From assembly GCA_930990665.1 (NCBI GenBank), contig CAKNQN010000004.1, forward strand, positions 1-64,000: a stretch of DNA of 64,000 bases. The letters are read 5' to 3'. The notes below the pieces were generated by a model. It did not search any database, was not told where the DNA came from, and saw only the letters and a list, made by a program, of their open reading frames with translations. The stretch comes from an uncultured Clostridia bacterium (GTDB taxonomy: Bacteria; Bacillota; Clostridia; Christensenellales; Borkfalkiaceae). Positions 53,205-62,567 of the stretch are shown here, in pieces; the stretch's first letter is position 1; every line of letters starts with the position of its first letter. A program made the translations under genes and the position numbers.

Positions 53205-53750
53205 TCAATAATTTTCCGCTTTCAGCTGGAAATAAGCCTTCGGATGCGAGCAGACAGGGCAGATTTCGGGTGCCTTTTTGCCGATCACGATATGGCCGCA
53301 GTTGGAGCACTGCCAGATGCAGTCTTCGTCGCGCGAGAAAACGAGTTCTTCTTTGACGTTGTCGAGAAGGGCGAGATACCTCTTTTCGTGTTCCTTTTCG
53401 ATCTCGCCGACCTTTTCAAACAGAAAAGCGATGTGATCGAAGCCCTCTTCCTTTGCTTCTTTGGCAAAACGGGCATACATATCCGTCCACTCGTAGTTTT
53501 CGCCGGCAGCGGCATCTTCCAGGTTTTCTGCCGTGCTGGGAATATCTCCGTCATGCAGGAGCTTGAACCAGATCTTCGCGTGCTCTTTTTCATTGTTCGC
53601 CGTCTCTTCAAAGAGATTGGCGATCTGCACAAAGCCGTCTTTTTTTGCCTTGCTTGCATAGTAGGTGTACTTGTTGCGTGCCTGCGATTCGCCGGCAAAG
53701 GCTGCCTGCAGGTTCGCTTCCGTCTTGGTTCCTTTGAGTTCTTTTGCCAT
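53205..53750 (-). CDS. rbr: Rubrerythrin
   Basis: Non-haem peroxidase reducing hydrogen peroxide in anaerobes. The four-helix diiron domain ([44 protein letters not shown]) supplies the Glu/His ligands. A C-terminal rubredoxin-like domain follows with [29 protein letters not shown]. It is 181 aa. It lies between perR and hrb. The perR-rbr gap holds a strong aaattttcc/ggaaaattt hairpin in the rbr leader. Confidence 0.97.
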   Translation of the reverse strand: MAKELKGTKTEANLQAAFAGESQARNKYTYYASKAKKDGFVQIANLFEETANNEKEHAKIWFKLLHDGDIPSTAENLEDAAAGENYEWTDMYARFAKEAKEEGFDHIAFLFEKVGEIEKEHEKRYLALLDNVKEELVFSRDEDCIWQCSNCGHIVIGKKAPEICPVCSHPKAYFQLKAENY

Positions 53751-53829
53751 GGTGTTGACCTCCGTTGATATTCACAAATTTTCCTTCGGAAAATTTCGTG
53801 ACCGTAAAAATTTTTCTGTCCCCTGAGGA

Positions 53830-54222
53830 CTATTTGTTTCTCTGCTTGCTTTTGCACTCCGGGCAAAGCCCGATAAACTCCACGTTCATCTTTTCGACCG
53901 TAAAGCCTTTTTCGTCTTCTAAAAGTGATTCGGGCAAGAGCTCTTCCTTCGCCCGCGTGTCGAGAACTTTGCCGCACCGGCGGCAGCGAAGATGAAAATG
54001 CGGATCCGTGCGGCAATCAAACTTGTCCGCTCCGCCCGGGGTGGGGAGTTTTCCGATCTTGCCCTCTTCGGCAAGAAGGTTCAGATTGCGGTAGACTGTC
54101 GCCTTGCTGATGTGCGGATGATCTGCCACAACCATCTCGTATACCTTTTCCGCGTCCGGGTGGTCCAGCTTTTGTAAAGCGTCAAAAACCAATTGTCTTT
54201 GAATGGTATTCCTGCGTAACAT
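53830..54222 (-). CDS. perR: Peroxide-responsive repressor PerR
   Basis: Fur-family regulator, 130 aa. The winged helix contains HISKATVYRNLNLLAEEG. Residues matching the PerR sensing site are all present: His in DHPDAEKVYE, Asp in DKFDCR, the two His of DPHFHLRC, and Asp in GKVLD. In Fur the last is usually Glu, so PerR is favoured. The two CxxC structural zinc motifs (CRRC, CPEC) are intact. It is located upstream of rbr and hrb, its probable targets. Confidence 0.93.
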   Translation of the reverse strand: MLRRNTIQRQLVFDALQKLDHPDAEKVYEMVVADHPHISKATVYRNLNLLAEEGKIGKLPTPGGADKFDCRTDPHFHLRCRRCGKVLDTRAKEELLPESLLEDEKGFTVEKMNVEFIGLCPECKSKQRNK

Positions 54223-54262
54223 ATTCTAAAACATCTCTTAATAAGATATATTATCAAATAAA

Positions 54263-54290
54263 ATTATAGCATCTTTTTGGAATTTGTCAA
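54263..54290 (-). promoter_or_regulatory. perR promoter
   Basis: Minus-strand TTGACA and TATAAT with a 16-bp spacer. The A/T-rich downstream segment tgataatatatcttatta loosely resembles a Per box and could allow autoregulation. Confidence 0.75.
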
Positions 54291-54349
54291 GTCTTTCCTG
54301 AAAATTTAAGGTCAGGGGAAGGAAGCATTCATCAATTTTTCAAAGTTTG

Positions 54350-54379
54350 TTGACTTCCGGACTGTATCCGTGTTATAAT
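54350..54379 (+). promoter_or_regulatory. Promoter of the ATC-hydrolase-like gene
   Basis: TTGACT and TATAAT with an 18-bp spacer. Confidence 0.78.
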
Positions 54380-54448
54380 AAATTGAGCGGAGGGGGCGCG
54401 GATCAGGCGATGCGAAGTTTTTGCGGCCTGTCGTGCGTTGGTGAAAAG

Positions 54449-55051
54449 ATGAACTACGACAACACGGAACTGAATTTTCTGCAAAAAGACCTTTTGCGTC
54501 AGTTTGGCGACGAGGAAGGGAAAAAGATATTTAACCGCTCGGCGAAATTGTATGCCGAGCTTTCCGTCACGACAGACTATAAAAACAGTTCCACGCTTGA
54601 GCGGCAGCTGAAGGGGCTGGTTTATCCCGTCATTGCCTATTATAAGACGTTGCTCGCCTTCGGCTATAAGGTGCCGAATGCGCTCGGGCTTGTGCGCACG
54701 GAAACGGAAAAAGCGGCTGCCGAAAGCGGGGGAGTGCTCGCGGCGCAGATGCGGCCCGTCTTTCCCTATCGAGCTTTCAAACGGAACATCAAAAATTTTA
54801 TCGAGTATAAATTCCCGTCCGGCGGATGGAGTTGTACAGACCTGCATACGCGCGGCAAGATCACTTTCCGCATCCGTCAGTGCCTCTACTATTCGATCAC
54901 GGCCAAGTTCGGGTGTCCGGAGCTTTGCGAGGTGTTTTGTGATTATGAGCGCAAGGCTTTTGCCGGACTTGCGCCCAAGATTGTCTGTGAGCGTCACGGC
55001 GAACTTGCCACCGGCTGCGATTCCTGTGATTTCTGTTTCAGAAAGGGATAA
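54449..55051 (+). CDS. L-2-amino-thiazoline-4-carboxylate hydrolase family protein
   Basis: About 200 aa. Conserved features are FPSGGWSCTDLHTRGKITFRIRQCLYY, CPELCEVFCDYERKAFAGL and a Cys-rich end, CERHGELATGCDSCDFCF. This is the pattern of the ATC hydrolase-like family (PF14196), common in Clostridia; most members have no proven substrate. The predicted transcript start rules out the ORF ATG at 54347. I prefer the ATG at 54449; the ATG at 54410 is the alternative. It is a single gene with its own promoter and terminator. Confidence 0.82.
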   Translation: MNYDNTELNFLQKDLLRQFGDEEGKKIFNRSAKLYAELSVTTDYKNSSTLERQLKGLVYPVIAYYKTLLAFGYKVPNALGLVRTETEKAAAESGGVLAAQMRPVFPYRAFKRNIKNFIEYKFPSGGWSCTDLHTRGKITFRIRQCLYYSITAKFGCPELCEVFCDYERKAFAGLAPKIVCERHGELATGCDSCDFCFRKG

Positions 55052-55078
55052 AAAAATCAAAGAAAGATACGATTGATT

Positions 55079-55109
55079 CGGGCGGCGATTGCAAATCGCC
55101 GCCCGTTTT
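55079..55109 (+). terminator. Terminator of the ATC-hydrolase-like gene
   Basis: Perfect 11-bp stem cgggcggcgat / atcgccgcccg, then four T. Confidence 0.85.
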
Positions 55110-55110
55110 A

Positions 55111-55145
55111 CTATACAAAAGCCCCCTCCGCGGTGCGGAGGGGGC
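55111..55145 (-). terminator. fba terminator
   Basis: Perfect 11-bp stem gccccctccgc / gcggagggggc followed by TTTTG on the minus strand, back-to-back with the previous terminator. Confidence 0.82.
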
Positions 55146-55194
55146 GATTCATTTTTCAGGGAAGCACTTTTGCGCTCCGCATTCTGCCGAGGGG

Positions 55195-56130
55195 TCAGGC
55201 TTTGTCGCAGCTGCCCAGAACGTCGGTGATCTTGTGTTTTACGATCTCTTTCACGGCAGCGCGGGCATCGCCGAGGTACTGGCGGGGATCGAAGTGGTCG
55301 GGGTGTTCTGCAAAGTGCTTGCGGATCGCGGCCGTGCAGGCGACGCGAAGGTCGGAGTCGATGTTGATCTTGCAGACGGCCATCGAAGCGGCTTTGCGCA
55401 GCATCTCTTCGGGGATACCGATCGCATCGGGCATTTTACCGCCGTACTGGTTGATGATCGCGACCCTGTCCTGCGGGACAGAGGAGGCGCCGTGCAGCAC
55501 GATCGGGAAGCCGGGCAGGCGTTTGCCGACTTCTTCAAGGATATCGAAACGCAGCTGCGGTTTCTGGCCGGGTTTGAACTTGTAAGCGCCGTGGCTGGTG
55601 CCGATGGCGATGGCGAGGGAGTCGCAGCCCGTCTTTTCGGTAAATTCGCAGACCTCGTCAGGATGCGTAAAGCAGGCGTCTTCCGCCTTGACGTTCACGG
55701 CGTCCTCGATACCGGCGAGCTGGCCGAGCTCCGCTTCGACCACGACGCCGCGGTCATGCGCATATTTCACGACTTTTTTCGTGATTTCGATGTTTTCGGA
55801 AAATGCGTGGTGTGAGGCGTCGATCATGACGGAAGTAAAACCGTCGTCGATGGCGGATTTGCATGCTTCGAAATCCGCGCCGTGATCGAGGTGCATCACG
55901 ATGGGAAGGCCGGTCGTTTCCACGGCCGCCTCGATGAGGTGTTTGAGGTAGACGGGGTTGGCGTACTTTCTTGCGCCGGCAGAAACCTGCAGGATGAGGG
56001 GAGAGTTGCACTCTTTGCCCGCCTCGACAATTCCTTGAATGGTCTCCATGTTGTTCACGTTGAACGCGCCGATCGCATAGCCGCCGGCATACGCTTTTTT
56101 GAACATTTCGGTCGATGTTACCAAAGGCAT
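55195..56130 (-). CDS. fba: Class II fructose-1,6-bisphosphate aldolase
   Basis: Zinc-dependent glycolytic aldolase. It has MHLDHGADFEACKSAIDDGFTSVMIDAS (first metal His and active Asp region), a middle Glu/His motif (VEAELGQLAG, GTSHGAYK), and the second metal His in VLHGASSVP. It is 311 aa from the ATG at 56130 (GGAGG upstream). gap lies nearby on the other strand. Confidence 0.97.
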   Translation of the reverse strand: MPLVTSTEMFKKAYAGGYAIGAFNVNNMETIQGIVEAGKECNSPLILQVSAGARKYANPVYLKHLIEAAVETTGLPIVMHLDHGADFEACKSAIDDGFTSVMIDASHHAFSENIEITKKVVKYAHDRGVVVEAELGQLAGIEDAVNVKAEDACFTHPDEVCEFTEKTGCDSLAIAIGTSHGAYKFKPGQKPQLRFDILEEVGKRLPGFPIVLHGASSVPQDRVAIINQYGGKMPDAIGIPEEMLRKAASMAVCKINIDSDLRVACTAAIRKHFAEHPDHFDPRQYLGDARAAVKEIVKHKITDVLGSCDKA

Positions 56131-56164
56131 GATAGATGTTCCTCCGCTGATTTTTTTCGCCACT

Positions 56165-56193
56165 ATTGTACAACAAATCCGAGCAAAATGCAA
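56165..56193 (-). promoter_or_regulatory. fba promoter
   Basis: Minus-strand TTGCAT and TACAAT with a 17-bp spacer. Confidence 0.72.
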
Positions 56194-56220
56194 ACGATTT
56201 CAAAAATATACGCAAAACGC

Positions 56221-56249
56221 TTTCTAATTTTTTTGCAAAGTATTATAAT
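56221..56249 (+). promoter_or_regulatory. M29 aminopeptidase promoter
   Basis: TTTCTA and TATAAT with a 17-bp spacer, leader about 125 nt. Confidence 0.55.
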
Positions 56250-56379
56250 AGGTAGGAAAAAAGACGGGATGCGTTGCGGAAACTTTCTGCGGGTATTTCC
56301 GTTACGGCGGCATGGCAGTTTTTTGCTCGGGACGAGTGCGTTCGGCCGTGCCGGATTACAGAAATGGAGGCGATCAATT

Positions 56380-57495
56380 ATGCGTGATCCGAGAATGGAC
56401 AAACTGGCTGATGTACTTGTGAACTATTCGGTGCATTGTCAAAAGGGTGAAAAGGTGCTCATCGAAGCGCGCGGCGTCGACCCGCAGTTCGTGAATGCCG
56501 TCATTGAAAAGGTTTTTGAAGCGGGCGGCTATCCGTTTGCCGATGTGGTGGATCTTTCCGTAGAGCGTGCGATGCTGATGGGAACGGGTGAAGAACACTG
56601 CAAATTGCGCGCCAAGTACGCGAAATACCGCATGGAGGACATGGACTGCTACATCGGGATCCGCGGCGGACAGAATACCTTTGAGCTTTCCGACGTCCCT
56701 GCCGACAAGATGCAGGAGTATGACAGGCTGTTTTCTTTCCCCGTGCATCACGAGATCCGCGTGAAAAAGACGAAATGGGTGGTATTGCGCTATCCGAATC
56801 CTTCCATGGCGCAGAACGCGGGCGTTTCCACCGAAAAATTCGAAAATTTCTATTTTGACGTCTGCACGCTCGATTATTCCAAAATGGACCGCGCCATGGA
56901 TGCGCTCAAAGCGCTCATGGACAAGACGGACAAAGTTCGTCTTGTTGCAAAGGATACAGACCTCACTTTCTCCATTCGCGGGATCCCCGCCATCAAATGC
57001 GCGGGCAATATGAACATCCCCGACGGCGAGGTGTATACCGCCCCCGTCAAAGACAGCGTGAACGGTGTGATCACCTACAATGCGCCCACGCTCGAAAACG
57101 GTATCAAACACGAGCATGTGCGCCTTGTGTTCAAGGACGGCAAGATCGTGGAAGCCACCTCTTCCAATACGGAGGCGCTCAATGCCGTGCTCGATACCGA
57201 TGCCGGCGCACGGTATGTAGGGGAATTCGCCATCGGTGTGAATCCGTATGTCACTTCGCCCATGCTCGATATCCTGTTTGACGAAAAGATCTCCGGATCC
57301 ATTCACTTTACGCCCGGCTGCTGCTATGACGATGCCTTTAACGGAAACAAGTCCAGCGTGCACTGGGACATGGTGCTCATCCAGACGCCCGAATGGGGCG
57401 GCGGCGAGATCTGGTTCGACGGCGTGCTCATCCGCAAAGACGGCCGCTTCGTTCTTCCCGAACTGTATCCGCTCAACCCCGAAAACCTCAAATAA
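56380..57495 (+). CDS. M29 family (AmpS/T-type) aminopeptidase
   Basis: 371 aa dinuclear metallo-aminopeptidase that trims N-terminal residues of peptides. The metal-ligand segments are recognisable: RYVGEFAIGVNP (Glu), SGSIHFTPGCCYDDAF (His) and KSSVHWDMV (His and Asp). The N-terminal domain begins MRDPRMDKLADVLVNYSVHC. The ATG at 56380 follows GGAGG; the ORF extension back to 55882 overlaps fba and is spurious. Confidence 0.93.
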   Translation: MRDPRMDKLADVLVNYSVHCQKGEKVLIEARGVDPQFVNAVIEKVFEAGGYPFADVVDLSVERAMLMGTGEEHCKLRAKYAKYRMEDMDCYIGIRGGQNTFELSDVPADKMQEYDRLFSFPVHHEIRVKKTKWVVLRYPNPSMAQNAGVSTEKFENFYFDVCTLDYSKMDRAMDALKALMDKTDKVRLVAKDTDLTFSIRGIPAIKCAGNMNIPDGEVYTAPVKDSVNGVITYNAPTLENGIKHEHVRLVFKDGKIVEATSSNTEALNAVLDTDAGARYVGEFAIGVNPYVTSPMLDILFDEKISGSIHFTPGCCYDDAFNGNKSSVHWDMVLIQTPEWGGGEIWFDGVLIRKDGRFVLPELYPLNPENLK

Positions 57496-57537
57496 TGGCG
57501 CTATGACAAAGAAAAATAAACTTGTCCGCGCAAATTA

Positions 57538-57566
57538 TTGACTTAATTTCCCCGATTTGCTATAAT
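57538..57566 (+). promoter_or_regulatory. gap promoter
   Basis: TTGACT and TATAAT with a 17-bp spacer, 62 bp before the ATG. Confidence 0.85.
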
Positions 57567-57628
57567 AAACCTGCTGAAAAGTTCAAGCGATAAAAAAATT
57601 ATCATCATTATATGGAGGATTGTTTCTC

Positions 57629-58645
57629 ATGGCTAACGTAAGAGTTGCGATCAATGGTTTCGGCCGCATCGGCCGCCTCGCTTTCCGCCAGATGTTCGGT
57701 GCCAAAGGCTACGAAGTCGTCGCGATCAACGACCTCACCAGCCCGGCGATGCTCGCACATCTTCTGAAGTATGACTCTGCCCAGGGTCGCTATGCCCTCG
57801 CCGACAAAGTTTCTTCTACGGAGAACTCCATTATCGTCGACGGCAAAGAGATCAAAATTTATGCGGAAAAAGACGCGAAAGACCTGCCCTGGAAAGAGAT
57901 CGGCGTAGACGTCGTTCTCGAGTGCACCGGCTTCTATACGTCCAAAGCGAAGAGCCAGGCGCACATCGATGCCGGCGCAAAGAAAGTCGTTATCTCCGCT
58001 CCTGCGGGCAACGACCTGCCGACCATCGTTTACAGCGTAAACGAAAAGACGCTCAAACCCACCGACACCATCATCTCGGCTGCTTCCTGCACGACCAACT
58101 GCCTCGCGCCGATGGCCGACACGCTGAACAAGTTTGCCAAGATCAAAAAAGGCTATATGACCACCATCCATGCTTATACCGGCGACCAGATGACGCTCGA
58201 CGGACCGCATCGGAAAGGTGACCTCCGCCGTGCACGTGCCGCTGCCGTGAACATTGTTCCGAACAGCACGGGTGCTGCGAAGGCGATCGGCCTCGTTATC
58301 CCCGAACTCAACGGCGTGCTCGACGGATGCGCACAGCGCGTTCCTGTTCCCACCGGTTCGCTCACGCAGCTCGTCGCGATCGTCGAGGGCGAAGTGGACA
58401 AAGACGGCGTGAATGCAGCCATGAAGGCGGCGGCTTCTGATTCCTTCGGTTACACCGAGGACGAGATCGTCTCTTCCGACGTGATCGGCATCACCTACGG
58501 TTCGCTGTTCGACGGCACGCAGACCAAATGCATGCCCATGGGCGACGGCACGACCCTCGTGAAAGTCGTTTCTTGGTACGATAACGAGAACTCCTATACC
58601 AGCCAGATGGTCCGCACGATCAAATATTTTGCGGAACTCAAATAA
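57629..58645 (+). CDS. gap: Type I glyceraldehyde-3-phosphate dehydrogenase
   Basis: Glycolytic NAD-dependent enzyme. It has the Rossmann motif [18 protein letters not shown] after strand 2 (NAD preference), the catalytic Cys in [10 protein letters not shown] near residue 152, and the end motif [13 protein letters not shown]. It is 338 aa from the ATG at 57629 (GGAGG). It has its own promoter and terminator; pgk and tpi are not adjacent. Confidence 0.98.
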   Translation: MANVRVAINGFGRIGRLAFRQMFGAKGYEVVAINDLTSPAMLAHLLKYDSAQGRYALADKVSSTENSIIVDGKEIKIYAEKDAKDLPWKEIGVDVVLECTGFYTSKAKSQAHIDAGAKKVVISAPAGNDLPTIVYSVNEKTLKPTDTIISAASCTTNCLAPMADTLNKFAKIKKGYMTTIHAYTGDQMTLDGPHRKGDLRRARAAAVNIVPNSTGAAKAIGLVIPELNGVLDGCAQRVPVPTGSLTQLVAIVEGEVDKDGVNAAMKAAASDSFGYTEDEIVSSDVIGITYGSLFDGTQTKCMPMGDGTTLVKVVSWYDNENSYTSQMVRTIKYFAELK

Positions 58646-58662
58646 TCCGGCAATACGATTAC

Positions 58663-58691
58663 AAAAAGGCGCTCTTCTTGGGCGCCTTTTT
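58663..58691 (+). terminator. gap terminator
   Basis: aaaaaggcgc / gcgccttttt stem and T-run. Confidence 0.85.
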
Positions 58692-58822
58692 TTGTTCTGT
58701 GCGAGTGTTTTCTGTTCGTTTGTTTTCGGGCAGTTGAACCGGGTATACGTTATTTCAGAAGAGCAAAGGGTGAAGGTGCGATTATTTTTTCAGAAAGATA
58801 ATAAATAGGAGCATACAGCCGC

Positions 58823-60376
58823 TCATCCAGAAAGGTCGGAGGGGCCGGGACTTTTTGAAGGTGCGAGGCGGCGCAAGGTGAAGAGCATGGTCAAAAAGCA
58901 GGCGAGCCCTCCGACGAAGTTAGAGATCGGTTCTGCGAGAAATACGCCCGTGACGCCCAGGGAGGGAATATAGGGGAGTGCGATGGTGAGGGGGACGACG
59001 ATGACGATCTTGCGCAGCAGCGAAAAGAAAATCGCCTGTCTGGCTTTTCCAAGCCCCACGAACACGCTCTGGCCGGAAAACTGAAAGGCCATCATGAAAA
59101 ATCCGAAATAATAGATGTGCAATGCAGGGACGCCCGCTTCGAGCAGGGCAGGGTCGTCATTGAAAATGGTCATCAGCTGGCCGGGCAGCAAAAAGAGGAT
59201 GAGCCAGGCCGTCAGTGTGTATAAGATTCCGATCACGGTAATAAATCGCATGCTCTGGCGGATCCTGTCGTATTGACCTGCGCCGTAATTGTAGCCGATG
59301 ACGGGCTGGGCGGCGTTGGTGAGCCCCTGGATCGGCAGAGAAACGACGTCCCGCAGGGAGGTGAGGACAGTCATCACGCCGACGTAAAGGTCGCCGCCGA
59401 ACGCTTTGAGGGTGGAAGTACAGGCGATCTGTACCGCTCCGTTGGAGGCATACATCACAAATCCTGCCGTGCCAAGTGAACAGATTTCGCGGACGATTTT
59501 GCCTTCTAGGCGGAAGTTCTTTTTGCGCAGACGCAGCTGCGAGCGCTTTCCGCATAAAAACCACAGGACCCATGCCGCCGAGAGAATTTGTGACAATACG
59601 GTCGCCAGAGCTGCGCCCGCAACGCCCATGTCGAAGGCAAAGATGAAGAGCGGGTCGAGTGCAATGTTCGCCGCGGTGCCGGCAGCCACCGTCACCATTC
59701 CGTATTTTGTGTAGCCCTGAATGTTGATAAAGCCATTCAGACCGGTCGCGAGCATCGTGAAGGGGGTACCGATCAGATAGATGTTCAGATACTGTGCCGC
59801 AAAGGGAAACGTCGCATCGCTTGCGCCGAATAAGTACAAGAGCGGGCGCATGAGCGGATAACACAGCGCGATCAGACAAGCGGAGCAGCCGGAAAGGAGA
59901 ATAAACGTATTGCCCATGATCTTTTCCGCACGGGCAAGATCGTGTCTGCCCCTTTCGATCGAACACAGAGGGGCGCCTCCCATGCCGAAGAGATTGGTAA
60001 AGGCAAGTATGATGGTGATGATCGGGAAGGTGAGCCCGAGCCCCGTAAAGGCATTCGTTGCCTCGTTTCCCGGCAAGTGTCCTATGTAGATGCGGTCGAT
60101 CAGGTTGTACAGCATCTGTACCAGCATGGCGAGAGTCATCGGCACGGCAAGTCGCACGATGTGCCGCCGCACGCTGCCGCGGGCAAAATTGTTCTGCTCA
60201 TTCCCGATGTCGGCTTCTGCCTCTTCCGGGACTTGATCCGGCGTTATATCCGCGGGTATGAGCGCTTCGTCATCGACCGCTTCTGCGTCCGGATGCTCCT
60301 TTCGGGGGCTTGTATAAGCAGCGCTCTCCGCGTGGCCGTGATCGCCGGCAGATTCTTTGTTTGAATGTCCTTTCAT
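58823..60376 (-). CDS. MATE family efflux transporter with acidic, His-containing N-terminal tail
   Basis: 517 aa with twelve predicted helices from about residue 70. Typical motifs are LAVPMTLAMLVQMLYNLIDRIYIG, GLGLTFPI and QPVIGYNYGAGQYDR. Such carriers export cationic compounds using Na+ or H+ gradients. The first ~65 residues are an unusual hydrophilic extension rich in Glu, Asp, Ala and His (GDHGHAES). The start ATG follows GAAGGG. The substrate cannot be predicted. Confidence 0.92.
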   Translation of the reverse strand: MKGHSNKESAGDHGHAESAAYTSPRKEHPDAEAVDDEALIPADITPDQVPEEAEADIGNEQNNFARGSVRRHIVRLAVPMTLAMLVQMLYNLIDRIYIGHLPGNEATNAFTGLGLTFPIITIILAFTNLFGMGGAPLCSIERGRHDLARAEKIMGNTFILLSGCSACLIALCYPLMRPLLYLFGASDATFPFAAQYLNIYLIGTPFTMLATGLNGFINIQGYTKYGMVTVAAGTAANIALDPLFIFAFDMGVAGAALATVLSQILSAAWVLWFLCGKRSQLRLRKKNFRLEGKIVREICSLGTAGFVMYASNGAVQIACTSTLKAFGGDLYVGVMTVLTSLRDVVSLPIQGLTNAAQPVIGYNYGAGQYDRIRQSMRFITVIGILYTLTAWLILFLLPGQLMTIFNDDPALLEAGVPALHIYYFGFFMMAFQFSGQSVFVGLGKARQAIFFSLLRKIVIVVPLTIALPYIPSLGVTGVFLAEPISNFVGGLACFLTMLFTLRRLAPSKSPGPSDLSG

Positions 60377-60396
60377 GTTCTTTTTCCCTTCTCTCT

Positions 60397-60426
60397 ATTA
60401 TAGACGAATGCCGCTCGTTTTGTCAA
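60397..60426 (-). promoter_or_regulatory. MATE gene promoter
   Basis: Minus-strand TTGACA and TATAAT with an 18-bp spacer, about 20 bp before the ATG. Confidence 0.82.
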
Positions 60427-60527
60427 GGCGGAGAGACGGAAACGATTCGGACGGCTGGACATATATATAGAGTGGAAAGAATTTTCGGTCGGACAAAGTG
60501 TAGGGATGAGCTTTTCGTAAATTTCTG

Positions 60528-60556
60528 TTGACAAATCCGCGGGAAGTTGCTATAAT
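60528..60556 (+). promoter_or_regulatory. GNAT-MFS promoter
   Basis: Perfect TTGACA and TATAAT with a 17-bp spacer, 46 bp upstream of the GNAT ATG. Confidence 0.88.
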
Positions 60557-60602
60557 TCGTCTTGGTTCCGAAGATTGCCCGTGCGGGCGGGGAGGTGTTG
60601 AG

Positions 60603-61058
60603 ATGATCGTACGACGAGTGACAGAAAGGGACAGAGAGGAGTTTATCCGTCTTTCTGAGTCGTTTTATCATTCTTCGGCGGTTTTGCATCCCGTTCCGAG
60701 GGAATACCATGCGGCGCTTTTTGACGAGGCGATGCGCTCAGATGCGTATACCGAAGCATTTCTCCTGGAAGAAGAGGGGCGCGCGGTGGGGTTCGGTGTC
60801 ATCTCCAAAACTTTCTCGCGCGAAGCGGGCGGTATGGTATTGTGGCTGGAAGAGCTCTTTCTGTGCGAGAATTGCCGCGGCCGCGGATATGGCAGAAAAT
60901 TCTTTGATTTTATTGAAAAATACGCAAGGGAGAAGGACTTCAAGCGTATCCGTTTGGAAGTGGAGCCGGAAAATACACGCGCGCAAGCTCTGTATGAGCG
61001 CCTCGGTTATCAGCACCTTCCATATTTGCAGATGGTCAAGGAAGAGGGGCAGTTCTGA
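60603..61058 (+). CDS. GNAT family N-acetyltransferase
   Basis: 151 aa. It has the acetyl-CoA-binding motif A LFLCENCRGRGYGRKFFDFIEKYA and motif B LEVEPENTRAQALYERLGYQ. The N-terminus VRRVTERDREEFIRL is typical. The acceptor substrate is unknown. The ATG at 60603 has GGGGAGG upstream. It is probably cotranscribed with the MFS gene 34 bp downstream. Confidence 0.92.
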   Translation: MIVRRVTERDREEFIRLSESFYHSSAVLHPVPREYHAALFDEAMRSDAYTEAFLLEEEGRAVGFGVISKTFSREAGGMVLWLEELFLCENCRGRGYGRKFFDFIEKYAREKDFKRIRLEVEPENTRAQALYERLGYQHLPYLQMVKEEGQF

Positions 61059-61092
61059 AAACGTAAAAAGGAATGTGTTTTTTAGGTAAATT

Positions 61093-62469
61093 ATGCTGAA
61101 ATTGAAGGCGGGTCATACGGTAGCGGCATGCTTTGCCGGATATATAACGCAGGCGATCATAAACAATTTTGCGCCGCTTCTCTTTGTCACTTTTCATTCT
61201 ACATATGGATTGTCGCTCGCTCTGATCGGCGCGATGATCACGATCAATTTCGGGATCCAGTTGCTCGTCGATCTTTTTGCGTCCAAATTTGCCGATAAAA
61301 TCGGTTATCGTCCTCTCATCGTTGCGGCGCATATTCTGGCGGGGGCCGGGCTTGTTTTCCTTGCTGTTCTTCCGGAAGTTCTCCCGTCGCCGGCGGCGGG
61401 GCTTTTCATTGCTGCGGCTGTATACGGGATCGGGGGAGGACTTATCGAAGTGCTCGTGAGCCCCATCGTGGAGGCGTGTCCTTATCGGAATAAAAAATCC
61501 ATGATGAGCCTTCTGCATTCCTTTTACTGTTGGGGACAGTTGGGGGTTGTGGCTCTTTCCACCCTCGTGCTGGCGGCGGTCGGGATCGGCAACTGGCGTA
61601 TTCTTGCCTGTGTCTGGGCTGTTTTCCCTCTGCTGAATGCCGTGCTCTTCATGTTTGTGCCGATCTACAAGCTCGTGGAGGGGGGTGACAGCATGAAGTT
61701 GTCCGAACTTTTCCGCTCGAAAACTTTTTGGCTGTTCGCCTTTCTGATGATCTGCTCGGGAAGCAGTGAAACGGCCGTCAGTCAATGGGCTTCCGCGTTT
61801 GCCGAAACGGGGCTGGGCGTTTCCAAAATGTGGGGCGATCTGCTCGGTCCATGTCTTTTTGCGGCATTTATGGGTATTTCCCGCGTGATCTTTTCCAGAT
61901 ATGGGGAAAGAATTGCTTTACAAAAAGCCCTTATGGCCGGGGCCGTCGGCTGCGTCATCGGATATTGTATGTGTGCCTTTGTACCCTTGGCCGGGGTCGG
62001 CCTTGCGGGCTGTGCCGTCGTAGGCTTTTCGGCGGGCGTGATGTGGCCGGGCGTTTTTTCGTTTGCATCCGGCAAACTGCCCAAAGGCGGTACGGCGATG
62101 TTTGCTCTCCTCGCTCTCGCGGGGGACGTAGGATGTTCCGCCGGGCCTTCGGCTGTCGGGGCTGTAGGCGATGCTTTCGGCGGAAGTCTGCGCGCAGGCA
62201 TTGCTTTCGGTTTGCTATTCCCCGCTCTGATGTTCATCGTTCTCCTGCTGTACGGAATTTCTCGCAGGAAAGAAAATCGTCGTGCTCTTGCCGCGTACAT
62301 GCACCCGGACGGTTCAGCCGTGCAGTCAGACGGGTCCCTTTCCGCCGATTCGGGAGAATTACGTGAGACGGATGCGCATGCCCTCTCTGAAGATCCAAAT
62401 GAACGATCTGTTGCATCTCATGCAGGAAAGGAGGAGAAAGACCAAGGGCATAGCGATAGGCTGCCGTGA
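61093..62469 (+). CDS. Major facilitator superfamily transporter
   Basis: 458 aa, twelve predicted helices. The N-terminal half has FADKIGYRPLIVAAHIL (MFS loop 2-3 motif), then GIGGGLIEVLVSPIVEACP. The FFxxY-like and GAVGDAFGG segments in the second half resemble the sugar/fucose-permease-like branch. The C-terminal ~60 residues are a hydrophilic Ser/Asp/Glu/His tail. Its ribosome site is weak (taggta), suggesting coupling to the GNAT gene. The substrate is unknown. Confidence 0.88.
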   Translation: MLKLKAGHTVAACFAGYITQAIINNFAPLLFVTFHSTYGLSLALIGAMITINFGIQLLVDLFASKFADKIGYRPLIVAAHILAGAGLVFLAVLPEVLPSPAAGLFIAAAVYGIGGGLIEVLVSPIVEACPYRNKKSMMSLLHSFYCWGQLGVVALSTLVLAAVGIGNWRILACVWAVFPLLNAVLFMFVPIYKLVEGGDSMKLSELFRSKTFWLFAFLMICSGSSETAVSQWASAFAETGLGVSKMWGDLLGPCLFAAFMGISRVIFSRYGERIALQKALMAGAVGCVIGYCMCAFVPLAGVGLAGCAVVGFSAGVMWPGVFSFASGKLPKGGTAMFALLALAGDVGCSAGPSAVGAVGDAFGGSLRAGIAFGLLFPALMFIVLLLYGISRRKENRRALAAYMHPDGSAVQSDGSLSADSGELRETDAHALSEDPNERSVASHAGKEEKDQGHSDRLP

Positions 62470-62567
62470 CGGAATTGCCGTTACTTTGTGATGGCGTATT
62501 TTTCCTTTTCCGCATATAATAATAAAGGGAGTGCTTCTCCCGCTATTTTTACGAGGGGGAAAGGATC